Shown one piece after another: positions 35,562-44,062 of a stretch of DNA of 64,000 nucleotides. The notes beneath the pieces are model-generated. The model was given only the letters and a program-made list of their open reading frames with translations. It searched no databases and had not been told where the DNA came from. How positions within the stretch are numbered: position 1 is the first letter of the stretch; the number at the start of each line of letters is the position of its first letter. Position numbers and translations under genes: made by a program. Source of the DNA: Akkermansiaceae bacterium (GTDB lineage Bacteria; Verrucomicrobiota; Verrucomicrobiia; Verrucomicrobiales; Akkermansiaceae); contig CAIXKE010000109.1 of the NCBI GenBank assembly GCA_903919975.1, positions 1 to 64,000 on the forward strand, given 5' to 3'.

Positions 35562-36320
35562 ATGGCCAATCCTACCGCCCGCCCTCTCGGCAAACGCGTG
35601 CTCCTGATGGGCACCTGCCTCTGTGATGCCTTTTATGACGATGTCGCCCGTGCGACCGTCGAAGTGCTTGAACATCTTGGTATTTCCGTCGTTTTCCCTG
35701 AAAATCAAACCTGCTGCGGCCAACCGGCCTTCAATTCCGGCGAGTGGAGTGCCTCCCGCAAAGTCGCGAAACACACTGCCGAAGTCTTCGCCGGCGAGCT
35801 CCCCGTCATCGTTCCCTCCGGCTCCTGCGCCGCGATGAACCGCCACGGGAATCTCCTCCAATTTGAGGAAAACCCGGATCCCGAGATCACCTCGCTCGCC
35901 AACCGCACCTGGGAAGTCATTGATTTCATCTACAACGGCCTCGGTATCAAAACCTGGCCCGGCAAGTTCGAGAAACCGACCCGCATCGCCTTCCACCGCT
36001 CCTGCCACAGCCGCGGCACCACCACCGGCGAGGCCGTCCGCACGCTCCTGACCTCGATCGAAAACGCCGAGGTCATCCCGTTCGGCCAACAGGAGCAATG
36101 CTGTGGGTTCGGCGGCACCTTCTCCGTCACTTTCCCCCACATCTCCGGCCAGATGGGTACCCTCAAGCTCGACAATATCCTCGATACCAATCCCGACCTG
36201 CTCGTCGGTATCGACATGTCCTGCCTCATGCATCTCTCCGGCCTCGCCACCACCCAAGGCCGCCCGGTCCCTCACATGCACACGATCCAGATCCTGAGAA
36301 ATACGCTCATTGGCTCATAA
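35562..36320 (+). CDS. lutA: Lactate utilization protein A-like Fe-S oxidoreductase subunit
   Basis: CCG-domain protein of the LutA/YkgE family. Two cysteine-rich motifs are present: TCLCDAF with NQTCCGQPAFNSG, and HRSCHSRG with EQCCGFGGTFSV. They bind Fe-S clusters in the LutABC L-lactate oxidation complex, which feeds electrons from lactate into the quinone pool. ATG 35562 gives 252 residues, close to E. coli YkgE; an upstream ATG at 35478 with a GAGGG site is also possible and would add 28 residues. lutB lies downstream but a toxin-antitoxin pair separates them; lutC is not in the window. Confidence 0.88.
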   Translation: MANPTARPLGKRVLLMGTCLCDAFYDDVARATVEVLEHLGISVVFPENQTCCGQPAFNSGEWSASRKVAKHTAEVFAGELPVIVPSGSCAAMNRHGNLLQFEENPDPEITSLANRTWEVIDFIYNGLGIKTWPGKFEKPTRIAFHRSCHSRGTTTGEAVRTLLTSIENAEVIPFGQQEQCCGFGGTFSVTFPHISGQMGTLKLDNILDTNPDLLVGIDMSCLMHLSGLATTQGRPVPHMHTIQILRNTLIGS

Positions 36321-36365
36321 ATCCTGCTTTCGCAGCGAATCATCGCAGACTACAATTGCCACATC

Positions 36366-36608
36366 ATGATCAATCTCGACCGCATCACCTCGAACCCCGA
36401 CCAACTCAACGGGCAACCATGCCTGAGAGGAATGCGCTTGACCGTAAGGCGGGTGGTTGAAATCGCCGCTCTATATCCGGATCCGGCCGAGAGACATCAG
36501 GAATTCCCCGAACTCGAAGACGAGGATGTCAAACAGGCGTTGCACTACGCAGCGCTCCACCTGCCCGATCAAATTATTTCTCTCCCTAGTGATGCGCTGG
36601 TTGCTTGA
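36366..36608 (+). CDS. DUF433 antitoxin-like protein
   Basis: 80 residues with the DUF433 signature: TSNPDQLNGQPCLRGMRLTV followed by VVEIAALYPD and EDVKQALHYAA. DUF433 proteins have a winged-helix-like fold and are partners of PIN-like DUF5615 toxins (VapB45 type). It precedes and overlaps the DUF5615 gene by 17 bases, the expected antitoxin-first order, and is inserted between lutA and lutB. Confidence 0.87.
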   Translation: MINLDRITSNPDQLNGQPCLRGMRLTVRRVVEIAALYPDPAERHQEFPELEDEDVKQALHYAALHLPDQIISLPSDALVA

Positions 36609-36960
36609 TCAAGGTCTTCTGCGGACAGGGGCGCATCTGCTCCGCGAGCAAAGCTTGGACGCCATGCATGTGGGCGACATCGGCATGTCCGGGGCCAGCG
36701 ACCCGGAGATTATTACAATTGCCGCGCTCGAAGAACGGATCATTGTGACTCTCGACGCTGATTTTCATGCGCTGCTGGCGAAATCCGATGCCGCTGAACC
36801 TTCAGTCATCCGTATTCGTGAAGAAGGACTCAAAGGACCAGCCCTTTGCCAACTTATTCTGCAACTCTGGAAGCAGTTCCAGGCAGATCTTACCACGGGA
36901 TGCGTAATAATCGCCACTCGATCCCAGGCTCGCCTACGCATGCTTCCCATCAAATTCTAA
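36592..36960 (+). CDS. DUF5615 PIN-like toxin
   Basis: 122 residues starting MRWLLDQGLL, the DUF5615 form of the PIN N-terminus. The acidic residues are the Asp in LLDQGL and the pair in IIVTLDADFHALL; SGASDPEIITIAALEE is the helical middle. Such proteins are presumed ribonuclease toxins of the VapC45/COG5611-like group. ATG 36592 overlaps the antitoxin by 17 bases; the longer track frame is antisense noise inside the antitoxin. The stop at 36960 leaves 14 bases to the lutB start. Confidence 0.85.
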   Translation: MRWLLDQGLLRTGAHLLREQSLDAMHVGDIGMSGASDPEIITIAALEERIIVTLDADFHALLAKSDAAEPSVIRIREEGLKGPALCQLILQLWKQFQADLTTGCVIIATRSQARLRMLPIKF

Positions 36961-36974
36961 GTATTATTACCCCT

Positions 36975-38372
36975 ATGATTGGTAACCAACTCATCGACCA
37001 ATACGCACGGAACATCACCGACGAGAAGCAGCACTCGGTTCTCAACGGGTCTGCCGCCGGCACGGAGAAACGCTATCAGGTCCTTCACAAGGATTTTGAA
37101 AATCCCGACGAGCTGCGCAAACTCGCCGCCTCCATCAAGGATCACACACTCCACCACCTCGGCGACTATCTAGCCAAAGCCGAGCAAGCGCTCGTTTCGC
37201 GCGGTGTAAACGTCCACTTCGCCGCCACCGGCGATGATGCGAAACAAACGATTCTTTCGATCCTCCAAGGCCACGGCGTCACCGCGCTCACCAAGGCGAA
37301 GTCGATGGCCGCCGAGGAAATCCACCTCAACCCGTTCCTCATCGAAAACGGTATCGAGTGCCTCGAGTCCGACCTAGGAGAATTCATCATCCAACTCGAC
37401 GACGACATCCCGTCCCACATCGTCAAACCGATCATCCATAAGAACCGCCGTGAAATCGCCAAGACCTTCCTTCGCGAGGGCATAGCCGCCGATTACAACG
37501 ACGATCCGGAAACCATCACCCGCCGCGCCCGCGTTCATTTGCGGGAAAAATACATGCAGGCCCAAGCCGGCATCACCGGCGCAAACTTTGTCTGTGCCGA
37601 TACCGGTCGTATGTTGTTAGTCACCAACGAAGGTAACTCGCGCTTCGGTATGGCTCCGTCCAACGTCCACATCGCGCTGGTCGGCATCGAGAAGCTCATC
37701 CCGCGCGAGAAGGATCTATCGGTTTTCTTGAACCTGCTAGGTCGCTCCGCTACCGGCCAACAACTCACTGTTTACACTGAGTTTATCAACGGCCCCAAAT
37801 CCGCCAACCAGCCGGACGGGCCCGAGCACATGCACGTCGTCTTCATGGACAACGGCCGGACCGATGTGCTCGCCTCGAACTGCAAGGAAATCCTCCGCTG
37901 CATCCGTTGTGGCGCCTGCCAGAACGTCTGCCCGGTCTATCGCCAAGCTTCCGGCCATGCCTACCGCTCCACTTACGGCGGCCCTGTTGGTGCGGTGCTC
38001 TCGCCGTTGCTCTTCGGTGACCGTTTCCCGGAACTCGCCGATCTCCCGAAAGCCTCCTCGCTCTGCGGTGCCTGCAACGAAGTCTGCCCCGTCGATATCC
38101 CGATCCCGGATTTGTTGTTGCGCCTGCGCGACAAAGCGCACCGCGAGCACATTCACTCGCCCGCCGCCATTCCGATGGCTCCCTTCGCCACTCTCGCCAC
38201 CTCGCCCTCGCTCTGGCGCACCGCGATGACGATGTCCAAGGCGATGAACCACCTGCCGATTCACGTGGCACCGATCAAGCCGCTCCAAGATTGGTTAGGC
38301 CAACGCACTCTCCCCGAATCCCACGGCGGCGATTTCCGGAAATGGTATAAAGCCCGCAAGGCTGATCAATAA
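36975..38372 (+). CDS. lutB: Lactate utilization protein B-like Fe-S subunit
   Basis: 465 residues of the LutB/YkgF family. An N-terminal LUD domain (residues about 60-300; NVHFAATGDDA, VTALTKAKSMAAEEI, FVCADTGRMLLVTNEGN) precedes two [4Fe-4S] motifs, CIRCGACQNVCPVYR and LCGACNEVCPVDIP. Part of the LutABC L-lactate oxidation system. ATG 36975 (MIGNQLIDQ) is preferred; the track frame extends back into the toxin gene. LutC, the third subunit, does not follow: a hairpin and an unrelated small gene do. It may be encoded elsewhere or be absent. Confidence 0.9.
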   Translation: MIGNQLIDQYARNITDEKQHSVLNGSAAGTEKRYQVLHKDFENPDELRKLAASIKDHTLHHLGDYLAKAEQALVSRGVNVHFAATGDDAKQTILSILQGHGVTALTKAKSMAAEEIHLNPFLIENGIECLESDLGEFIIQLDDDIPSHIVKPIIHKNRREIAKTFLREGIAADYNDDPETITRRARVHLREKYMQAQAGITGANFVCADTGRMLLVTNEGNSRFGMAPSNVHIALVGIEKLIPREKDLSVFLNLLGRSATGQQLTVYTEFINGPKSANQPDGPEHMHVVFMDNGRTDVLASNCKEILRCIRCGACQNVCPVYRQASGHAYRSTYGGPVGAVLSPLLFGDRFPELADLPKASSLCGACNEVCPVDIPIPDLLLRLRDKAHREHIHSPAAIPMAPFATLATSPSLWRTAMTMSKAMNHLPIHVAPIKPLQDWLGQRTLPESHGGDFRKWYKARKADQ

Positions 38373-38375
38373 GGA

Positions 38376-38398
38376 GTGGGGGACACTTCTGTCCCCAC
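38376..38398. repeat. GACA/TGTC palindrome after lutB (REP-like, possible terminator)
   Basis: GTGGGGGACA-CTTC-TGTCCCCAC forms a 7 to 9-base GC-rich stem with a 4-base loop, 4 bases after the lutB stop. The GGGGACA/TGTCCCC arms match the REP-like family. A T-run follows 8 bases later (AATTTTTTTTC), so it could also stop transcription. Confidence 0.7.
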
Positions 38399-38414
38399 AA
38401 AGAATTTTTTTCGG

Positions 38415-38858
38415 ATGACTCAACCTCAAAATTGGTGGTTGCGGATCTGCGTAGCGGGTTTGGTCCTGTTGATGCAGGGCCCGGCAATGCTGACGCAGGA
38501 AGTCGCTTGGGTGAGAATGCTCGTGAGCTACACCCGGGATCGCGGTTTGGCCCGCGGGGTGATGGAGACTTTCGATGGAAATCATCCGTGCGCGATGTGC
38601 GTCAAGGCTTCCAAAATGCGAGAAAACGACGGTGAGAAAGAACCCACCGAGCGCAATCCCGACACAAAACGCATGCTTCTCGCTTGGGCGGAAATGATTT
38701 CTACCTACGGTTTGCGCCTTAAAAATCCTTCCGCAGTGGATTGCCGCGTGGAAAATCCGCACGGTCTGTTGCTGGCATGCGGCAGGGAACGAATTGCTCC
38801 TGGAACGCCGCCGCCAAGGTTTGCTTTTCTTAGTCGTTCGAGTCTCAGATTCAGTTAG
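38415..38858 (+). CDS. Small secreted or membrane protein with HPCAMC motif, next to the copper receptor
   Basis: 147 residues. One hydrophobic N-terminal helix (RICVAGLVLLMQGPAMLTQE) is followed by VAWVRMLVSYTRDRGLARG and TFDGNHPCAMCVKASKM, then a basic C-terminal half. The FDGxHPCxMC form resembles small proteins that accompany TonB-dependent metal receptors, where a CxxC with an adjacent His could bind copper; this is recognition plus inference. ATG 38415 gives the hydrophobic helix at the N-terminus. The receptor gene begins about 310 bases downstream on the same strand, so it may share regulation. Confidence 0.55.
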   Translation: MTQPQNWWLRICVAGLVLLMQGPAMLTQEVAWVRMLVSYTRDRGLARGVMETFDGNHPCAMCVKASKMRENDGEKEPTERNPDTKRMLLAWAEMISTYGLRLKNPSAVDCRVENPHGLLLACGRERIAPGTPPPRFAFLSRSSLRFS

Positions 38859-39167
38859 CATCGGTCATAGAAACGCTGCTAAATTCTGCGAATGAACCGC
38901 TTGTAGTGTCATTCTATGAGTGTCGATTGCGGTGAACCGTGCGAAGCCTCAGGCATCCTGAACTATAGAGGAATTCCGGGCAATATCCGTGAAATCTCGT
39001 GACCCAATTTGGCTCCGCCCGCCGCCATCTCATCTGTAGGTCATCCCATTTCCCGGCGCTTCAGGATGTCTGGCCTCTTCATCGGCTATTCATGGACATC
39101 GGCGGATAGATTTCGCTACTCCTTGACCCTGTTTAACTCTTTTTTTCATATTTTCAAACTTACTATA
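38859..39167. other. Intergenic region before the TonB-dependent receptor
   Basis: The roughly 309 bases have no convincing reading frame. The last 50 are AT-rich (TTTAACTCTTTTTTTCATATTTTC) and probably contain the receptor promoter. No clear Fur, CueR or CopY-like palindrome was identified. Confidence 0.5.
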
Positions 39168-41240
39168 ATGACCTTTAATCCTTTGATTTCACTGGGGATC
39201 GCGTTTTGCGGTCTCTCCGCAGCCTCACTGGCACAAACTCAAAACCGTCTATTAGACCCGCTTTATGTGCGTTCAAAAAAAGTCCCCGAACCGTGGAGCT
39301 TTACTGAAACCATCGTTGGAACTGAACATCTACGGAGCACAGACGCAGCGGCGATGATCAGCAAATTGCCCGGCGCGGCAATCGTGCGCAACGGCGCGCA
39401 AACCGGCATCGTTCAACTCCGCGGTTTGTCCGGGGATCGCGTGGGCGTCCGCGTGGACGGGATGTCGATCACCCCGGCCTGCCCGAATCACATGGACCCG
39501 CCGCTGCATTACGCTTCAGGCGGGGCAGGAGATTTGGTGGAAATGTTTGCCGGAATTTCGCCGGTGAGTGCTGGCGGCGATCATATTGGTGGCTCGCTGA
39601 GTATCTCGCGGGTTGCCCCGGTGTTTGCGGATGCGGATGCTTTCCTGTTTCTGGGTGAACTCGGAGCATCGTTTCTGGGAAGCCAGGATACGGCGATGCT
39701 CAAGGCGGATCTGCGATACGCGCAGGGAGACGCGGCATTCGCATACCGTGGCTCTGGTGCTACTGCCGACGACCTGCGGTTTCCCGGCGGTATAGTTAGA
39801 GACAGTGGTTACGAAACAACACATAACGATCTAACCACTTCATGGCGCACGGCTGGTGGCTACATCGCGCTGGACTTCGGGTTTTCCGCCACCCGCGATG
39901 CAGGAACCCCCGCGTTGCCGATGGACATGATCACCGACGACGCGTGGAAATTCGGCCTCAGCCAGCAGGAGAAATTCGCTTGGGGTACGCTGGAAAGCAG
40001 GATCTATGTGCATGACATCGATCACCTGATGGACAATTTCTCGCAACGTCCCGCGCCGATGGGTCCGATGGGCATGGCGATGGAGTCTCCGTCATCGAGC
40101 CGTGATTATGGCTGGCGCAGTGACGTGTTGTTGCCCTACGGAGAAAACAAACTGCGATTGGGGATTGATCTCCACCGCAATGAGTTCGCCGCGGAGCAAA
40201 TCGCACGGTCCGGAATGTTTGCGGGAAAATTGCGTGATACATTCCATGACAACCGTCGCGGTCGGACCGGAGCCTATGTCGATTGGGAACAGGAATTGTC
40301 GTCAAAATGGACCACCCGCATTGGTCTACGCGGCGATGTGGTTTCCAGCGATGCGGAAGAAGTGCGCAATGAAATCATGCCGATGGGAATGATCCTTGCT
40401 GATCAGATCGCGTTTAACTCCGCCGACCGCTCATTTACGGATGTTTTGCCCTCTGCGACGGCCGCATTGCAATTTGCCCCGGATGCAAACACCGGAATCG
40501 AATTTGCGGTGGCGTTTAAAAGCCGAGCACCTTCATTGGTTGAGCGCTATCTCTGGACGCCGCTCAATGCCAGCGCCGGTCTCGCCGATGGACGGACGTA
40601 TTTAGGAAACTTGGATCTCGATCCTGAGACAGCTTTCGAGATTGCGCTGGGCCTGGAAAAAACGGGCGACGAATGGTTTGCAAAACTGACGCCGTTTTAT
40701 CAGAGCGTTTCCGATTACATCCAGGGCATGCCGCTTGCGCGCCTCGATTCTGGTGGTAAGCCAGTCCTTCAATACCAGAACATCAAGCGCGCCGCACTCT
40801 ACGGTTTTGAGTTGGCGGGGGCTTACGATATCACTCGGGAGTTCTCGATCGATGCTTCTGCGAGTTATGTTCGTGGTCGCAACGAGGATGACGGCGGCGA
40901 TCTTTATCGAATCGCGCCGCTGCGCGGATTCGTCGATTTGGCATATCACAAAGATGATTGGGAAGCCCACATTGAATGTGTCTGGGCGGATTCCCAGAAC
41001 CGCGTTTCGGAAATGCAGAACGAGGAAAGCAGTCCCGGCTACGGATTGTTCAATCTTCGCCTCACGAAGGTTTTTGCGAAGTCCGTGCGCGTCGAGATCG
41101 GTGTGGAGAACTTACTGGATAAACGTTTTGCAGATCACCTCGGCGGAGTGAATCGCGTCGCGGAGAGTGATCTCAGCATCGGCAATCGGATTCCAGGAGC
41201 CGGGCGCTTCGCATATAGCTCGGTTTCTTGGGAGTTTTGA
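39168..41240 (+). CDS. TonB-dependent outer-membrane receptor, OprC/NosA-like copper type
   Basis: 690 residues with signal peptide (LGIAFCGLSAASLAQ). The plug domain includes PGAAIVRNGAQTGIVQLRGL, and a 22-strand-type barrel ends in VSWEF with terminal Phe. Diagnostic for the copper group is ITPACPNHMDPPLHYA: C105 and M109 form CxxxM, and DHLMDN (H286, M288) gives HxM, the CxxxM-HxM copper-binding pattern described for Pseudomonas OprC. A Met-rich loop (APMGPMGMAME) follows directly. Copper import or copper-dependent enzyme supply is the likely role. No TonB/ExbBD genes are in the window. A dead two-component system follows it. Confidence 0.87.
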   Translation: MTFNPLISLGIAFCGLSAASLAQTQNRLLDPLYVRSKKVPEPWSFTETIVGTEHLRSTDAAAMISKLPGAAIVRNGAQTGIVQLRGLSGDRVGVRVDGMSITPACPNHMDPPLHYASGGAGDLVEMFAGISPVSAGGDHIGGSLSISRVAPVFADADAFLFLGELGASFLGSQDTAMLKADLRYAQGDAAFAYRGSGATADDLRFPGGIVRDSGYETTHNDLTTSWRTAGGYIALDFGFSATRDAGTPALPMDMITDDAWKFGLSQQEKFAWGTLESRIYVHDIDHLMDNFSQRPAPMGPMGMAMESPSSSRDYGWRSDVLLPYGENKLRLGIDLHRNEFAAEQIARSGMFAGKLRDTFHDNRRGRTGAYVDWEQELSSKWTTRIGLRGDVVSSDAEEVRNEIMPMGMILADQIAFNSADRSFTDVLPSATAALQFAPDANTGIEFAVAFKSRAPSLVERYLWTPLNASAGLADGRTYLGNLDLDPETAFEIALGLEKTGDEWFAKLTPFYQSVSDYIQGMPLARLDSGGKPVLQYQNIKRAALYGFELAGAYDITREFSIDASASYVRGRNEDDGGDLYRIAPLRGFVDLAYHKDDWEAHIECVWADSQNRVSEMQNEESSPGYGLFNLRLTKVFAKSVRVEIGVENLLDKRFADHLGGVNRVAESDLSIGNRIPGAGRFAYSSVSWEF

Positions 41241-41262
41241 GCGCGACCCGGAGTGGAGATGC

Positions 41263-41636
41263 ATGATCGCGTTGGCTTGCCTCACGTTGGCGGCGGTGTG
41301 TTTGCTGGGCAGGCTCAGGAAGCATGCCATTCCGCTGGAGAATTTCAGCAAGACGATCCTTGCGTCACTCTCTAACCACGTGGCGATCTTGGATCGGAAC
41401 GGGATGATCATTGCTGTGAACAAAGTTTGGGAGAACTTCGCCCGGGCGAATGGTGGCACTTCTTCGGCGGTCGGTCTGGGCTGCAGTTATCTCGATGTAT
41501 GTCGGGGTGGTGCCGATGCGGGGGAATCGACGGTATAGCGGGCTTTTGATGGTGTCCGGTCCGTATTGGAGGGATCGAGCGATTTTTTGAGATGAATTAC
41601 CCGTGTCACTCCCCGGAGGAATCCCGGTAGTTACTG
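41263..41636 (+). pseudogene. PAS-domain sensor kinase remnant
   Basis: A hydrophobic helix (MIALACLTLAAVCLLGRL) and the start of a PAS domain (TILASLSNHVAILDRNGMIIAVNKVW in part, then LGCSYLDVC) are in frame until a stop near 41538. Continuation of the same PAS fold is visible in other frames: AFDGVRSVLEGSSDF, then EMNYPCHSPEESR ending at a TAG. At least two frameshifts separate these. The histidine kinase domains are missing; response-regulator sequence follows at once. Confidence 0.75.
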
Positions 41637-42095
41637 ACGCGGTTGATGAGTTCGGCAGGTTGTGCATGCGAATCCTTCGTATCCGCCGAGACTTTCCTGC
41701 AGCGCGATCGCCATGCCGGCCCGGCCCGGCCCGGCCCGGCTTGTCTGGTGCTGGACCCTGTAAATGCCGCAAGTGATCGGTATCGAGTTACAGGACAGTT
41801 TGGAAAGGCTCGGCTACCAACTCCCCGTCATCTTTCTGACCGGCCACGGCACGATCCCTCAAACCGTGCGGGCGCTGAAGCAAAGGGCCCTGAATTTTTT
41901 CAGCAAGCCGGTGGATGATGGTGTGTTGTTCGAGTCCATTGAGGAAGCTCTGGCTTGCAGTGAGCGGTGGTTGTTGCCGCTCAGGAAAAGGCGGTCATTC
42001 TCGTTCGCGTGAAATTACTCACGGCCCGGGAATTGGGAGTGATGTAGCTTGTCATCTCCGGTGTCCTCAATAAGCAGATCGCCGCTTCGGGATCT
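41637..42095 (+). pseudogene. FixJ/LuxR-type response regulator remnant
   Basis: Receiver fragments are read in two frames: RLMSSAGCACESFVSAETFLQ ... CLVLDP, then after a frameshift MPQVIGIELQDSLERLGYQL in part, PVIFLTGHGTI and FFSKPVDDG. A LuxR-type helix-turn-helix remnant follows (LLTARELGVM, stop, LVISGVLNKQIAA) and is cut off by the ISL3 remnant at about 42095. A pentanucleotide expansion (CGGCC)n lies within the receiver. The gene is dead by several lesions. Confidence 0.8.
41713..41738. repeat. Pentamer tandem repeat (GGCCC)n inside the regulator pseudogene
   Basis: Four to five copies of the pentamer GGCCC encode GPARPGPA in the dead receiver domain, where relatives would read about GPA. 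The expansion adds about 15 bases and is followed closely by the frameshift. Confidence 0.85.
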
Positions 42096-42097
42096 CG

Positions 42098-42596
42098 TTG
42101 CGAACCAAAGAGGAGCGCATCCGCGCCAAGGGCCGCCGTTTCCTGCTGTTGAAACGCTCCACTAAGGTTCGCGGTACGACACTAGGGCCAAACTCAACGC
42201 GGTGCTTGCCGCGTTGGGGGCCTCGTCGCGCGCCTGGGAACTCAAGGAAGGCTTTTGGCGCTTTTGGCTCTACCGCAGCCCGACCTGGGCTGCGGCCTAT
42301 CTGAAGGCATGGACCACCGTCGCCATACGATCGCGCCTCGAACCGATGAAGAAGGTCGCCCGCATGCTGCGTGCTCACGAGGAACTTTTGCTCAACCACT
42401 TCCACGCCAAACGCCAATACCACAGTGGCGTGGTCGAGGGCTTGAACAACAAAGCCCGAGTTTCGCTTGCGCATGGTTATGGGCATCGCTCTTCAGAGAT
42501 ACTTAAACTCGTTCTTTATCATTCACTTGGAAAGCTTCCGAAACCTCATTCTCCACACAAATTCTGCTGACGAGGCAAAAAACATTTCCCAAAGAA
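42098..42596 (+). mobile_element. ISL3-family transposase remnant (3' part and IS end)
   Basis: C-terminal transposase sequence in two frames: RTKEERIRAKGRRFLLLK, then after a frameshift near 42185 WELKEGFWRFWLYRSP, RSRLEPMKKVARMLRAHEEL in part, VVEGLNNKARVSLAHGYG and the end HSPHKFC (stop 42570). VEGxNNKxR is the typical C-terminal motif of the ISL3 DDE transposases. The sequence after the stop, CTGACGAGGCAAAAAA, is shared with the second copy at 60.9 kb and marks the IS right end. The N-terminal two-thirds is missing. Confidence 0.8.
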
Positions 42597-42716
42597 AAAA
42601 CTTGAATGACTACATGCCTGCGGCTTTGCGGTAAATCTTGTGTGTTTTGATGCGTCGGCACTGAGGTCCGGGCTTGCATGAACCCGGAAGCGGGCTAAAA
42701 ACACCGGATCCGTATT

Positions 42717-44060
42717 GTGAAAAGCTATTTCCTCCGCCGTCTGCTGTTGATCCCGCCCACTTTGGTGGGAATCACGCTGTTGGTGTTCACGATCACCCGC
42801 TTCGTGCCCGGCGGCCCGCTCGACCGGATGCTGCAAGAGGCCACCCGCGGAGCCGATGAAAGCGGAAAACGCGGATCGTCCAGCCAAGCCCAGGGCGGAC
42901 TGAGCGAGGAACAACTCGAAGAACTCGAAGAACAATTCGGCCTCAATAAAAATGTCCTCGTCGCTTATTGCCAATGGCTCGGCATCGCTCCCCGCGAGGT
43001 CCGGATTTCCAAGGGCGAATACGGTGACCAGGGTGATGAGAAGATCGGCACGTCGATCGATTCCGAGACCACCGCGGAAGTCGTCCTGCGCGGCGATGGC
43101 CGGGCAGTGCTGGTCAAACGATCCGGCGAGCAAATCGAATCCGCTGTTTTTGAAAAAACCGGAAAACCGGTGGCCGAAGAAGGCTGGAAAGTCCGCTACG
43201 AAACCAAGCTGGACCGCCAGGATCGCTTCAAGCGGCGGAACACCGGCGGCGGAGAAGCCCCGAATTACGCACCGCGCGCGGTGATCTATCAAACCCGCGT
43301 TTCCGGCTTGCTGCAAGGCGACCTCGGCCGCTCCACGGTTTACAACGATCCCGTTCACGAAATGATTTTCGCGCGCATGCCGGTCGCCGTTTACTTCGGC
43401 CTGCTCACGGCCTTCATCACCTATGCCGTCTGTCTGCCGCTCGGCGTGTTGAAGGCACTCAAACACCGGACCTTCATCGACTCCGCCAGCTCGGTGCTGA
43501 TTTTCCTCGGCTATTCGATCCCAGGTTTCGCACTCGGCGCGATCTTGCTGGTCCACTTCGGCGCGCGCATGAACCTGTTCCCGCTCTTTGGCCTCATCAG
43601 CGCGGATTTCGACCAGCTCGGCACGTTCGAGAAAGTCAAAGACCTCGCACACCACACGGTGCTGCCACTTATTTGTTACATCATCGGCTCGTTCGCAGGG
43701 CTCACCATGATGACCAAGAACAACTTGATGGACAACCTCGCCGCCGACTACGTGCGCACCGCAATGGCCAAAGGAGCGAGTTTCCGCAATGCGGTCTTCG
43801 GCCATGCTTTCAGAAACTCGATGATCCCCGTGGCCACCAGCCTCGGCGACCTGGTCACCGTTTTCATCGGCGGATCGATGCTTGTTGAGACCGTGTTCGA
43901 CATCCAGGGCTTCGGCCTCTTGCAATACCAATCGGTCATCGCGCGCGACGTGCCGGTTATCATGGGCACTCTGACCATCGCCGCGTTTCTCATGCTCATC
44001 GGCCACGTGATATCCGACTTCATCGTGGCGTTGGTGGACCCCCGCATCAAATTCGAATAA
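42717..44060 (+). CDS. Peptide ABC transporter permease (DppB/OppB/YejB type) with large extracytoplasmic insertion
   Basis: 447 residues with GTG start. TM1 and GITLLVFTITRFVPGGPLDR open the protein. A roughly 130-residue hydrophilic insertion (about residues 40-190, with acidic LSEEQLEELEEQFG) precedes the TM2 region. The permease core carries the EAA-like loop AADYVRTAMAKGASFRNAVFGHAFRNS in part and ends VDPRIKFE, as in YejB-type permeases. Ordinary DppB proteins have about 310-360 residues. Co-transcribed with the following five genes, with a 2-base gap to the next permease. Confidence 0.9.
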   Translation: MKSYFLRRLLLIPPTLVGITLLVFTITRFVPGGPLDRMLQEATRGADESGKRGSSSQAQGGLSEEQLEELEEQFGLNKNVLVAYCQWLGIAPREVRISKGEYGDQGDEKIGTSIDSETTAEVVLRGDGRAVLVKRSGEQIESAVFEKTGKPVAEEGWKVRYETKLDRQDRFKRRNTGGGEAPNYAPRAVIYQTRVSGLLQGDLGRSTVYNDPVHEMIFARMPVAVYFGLLTAFITYAVCLPLGVLKALKHRTFIDSASSVLIFLGYSIPGFALGAILLVHFGARMNLFPLFGLISADFDQLGTFEKVKDLAHHTVLPLICYIIGSFAGLTMMTKNNLMDNLAADYVRTAMAKGASFRNAVFGHAFRNSMIPVATSLGDLVTVFIGGSMLVETVFDIQGFGLLQYQSVIARDVPVIMGTLTIAAFLMLIGHVISDFIVALVDPRIKFE

Positions 44061-44062
44061 TC

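Noticed and set aside
38376-38398. Plain Rho-independent terminator call for the post-lutB hairpin
   Set aside because: A T-run follows only after 8 bases and the arms match the dispersed GACA/TGTC family, so it is listed as a repeat with a possible terminator role.
41713-41738. Pentamer repeat as a functional phase-variation switch
   Set aside because: It is inside a pseudogene with several other disabling changes, so no switching role can be inferred.
42546-44006. 486-residue minus-strand ORF opposite the importer permease
   Set aside because: It is antisense to a gene with clear permease motifs and has a composition typical of shadows (His, Glu and Asp rich).
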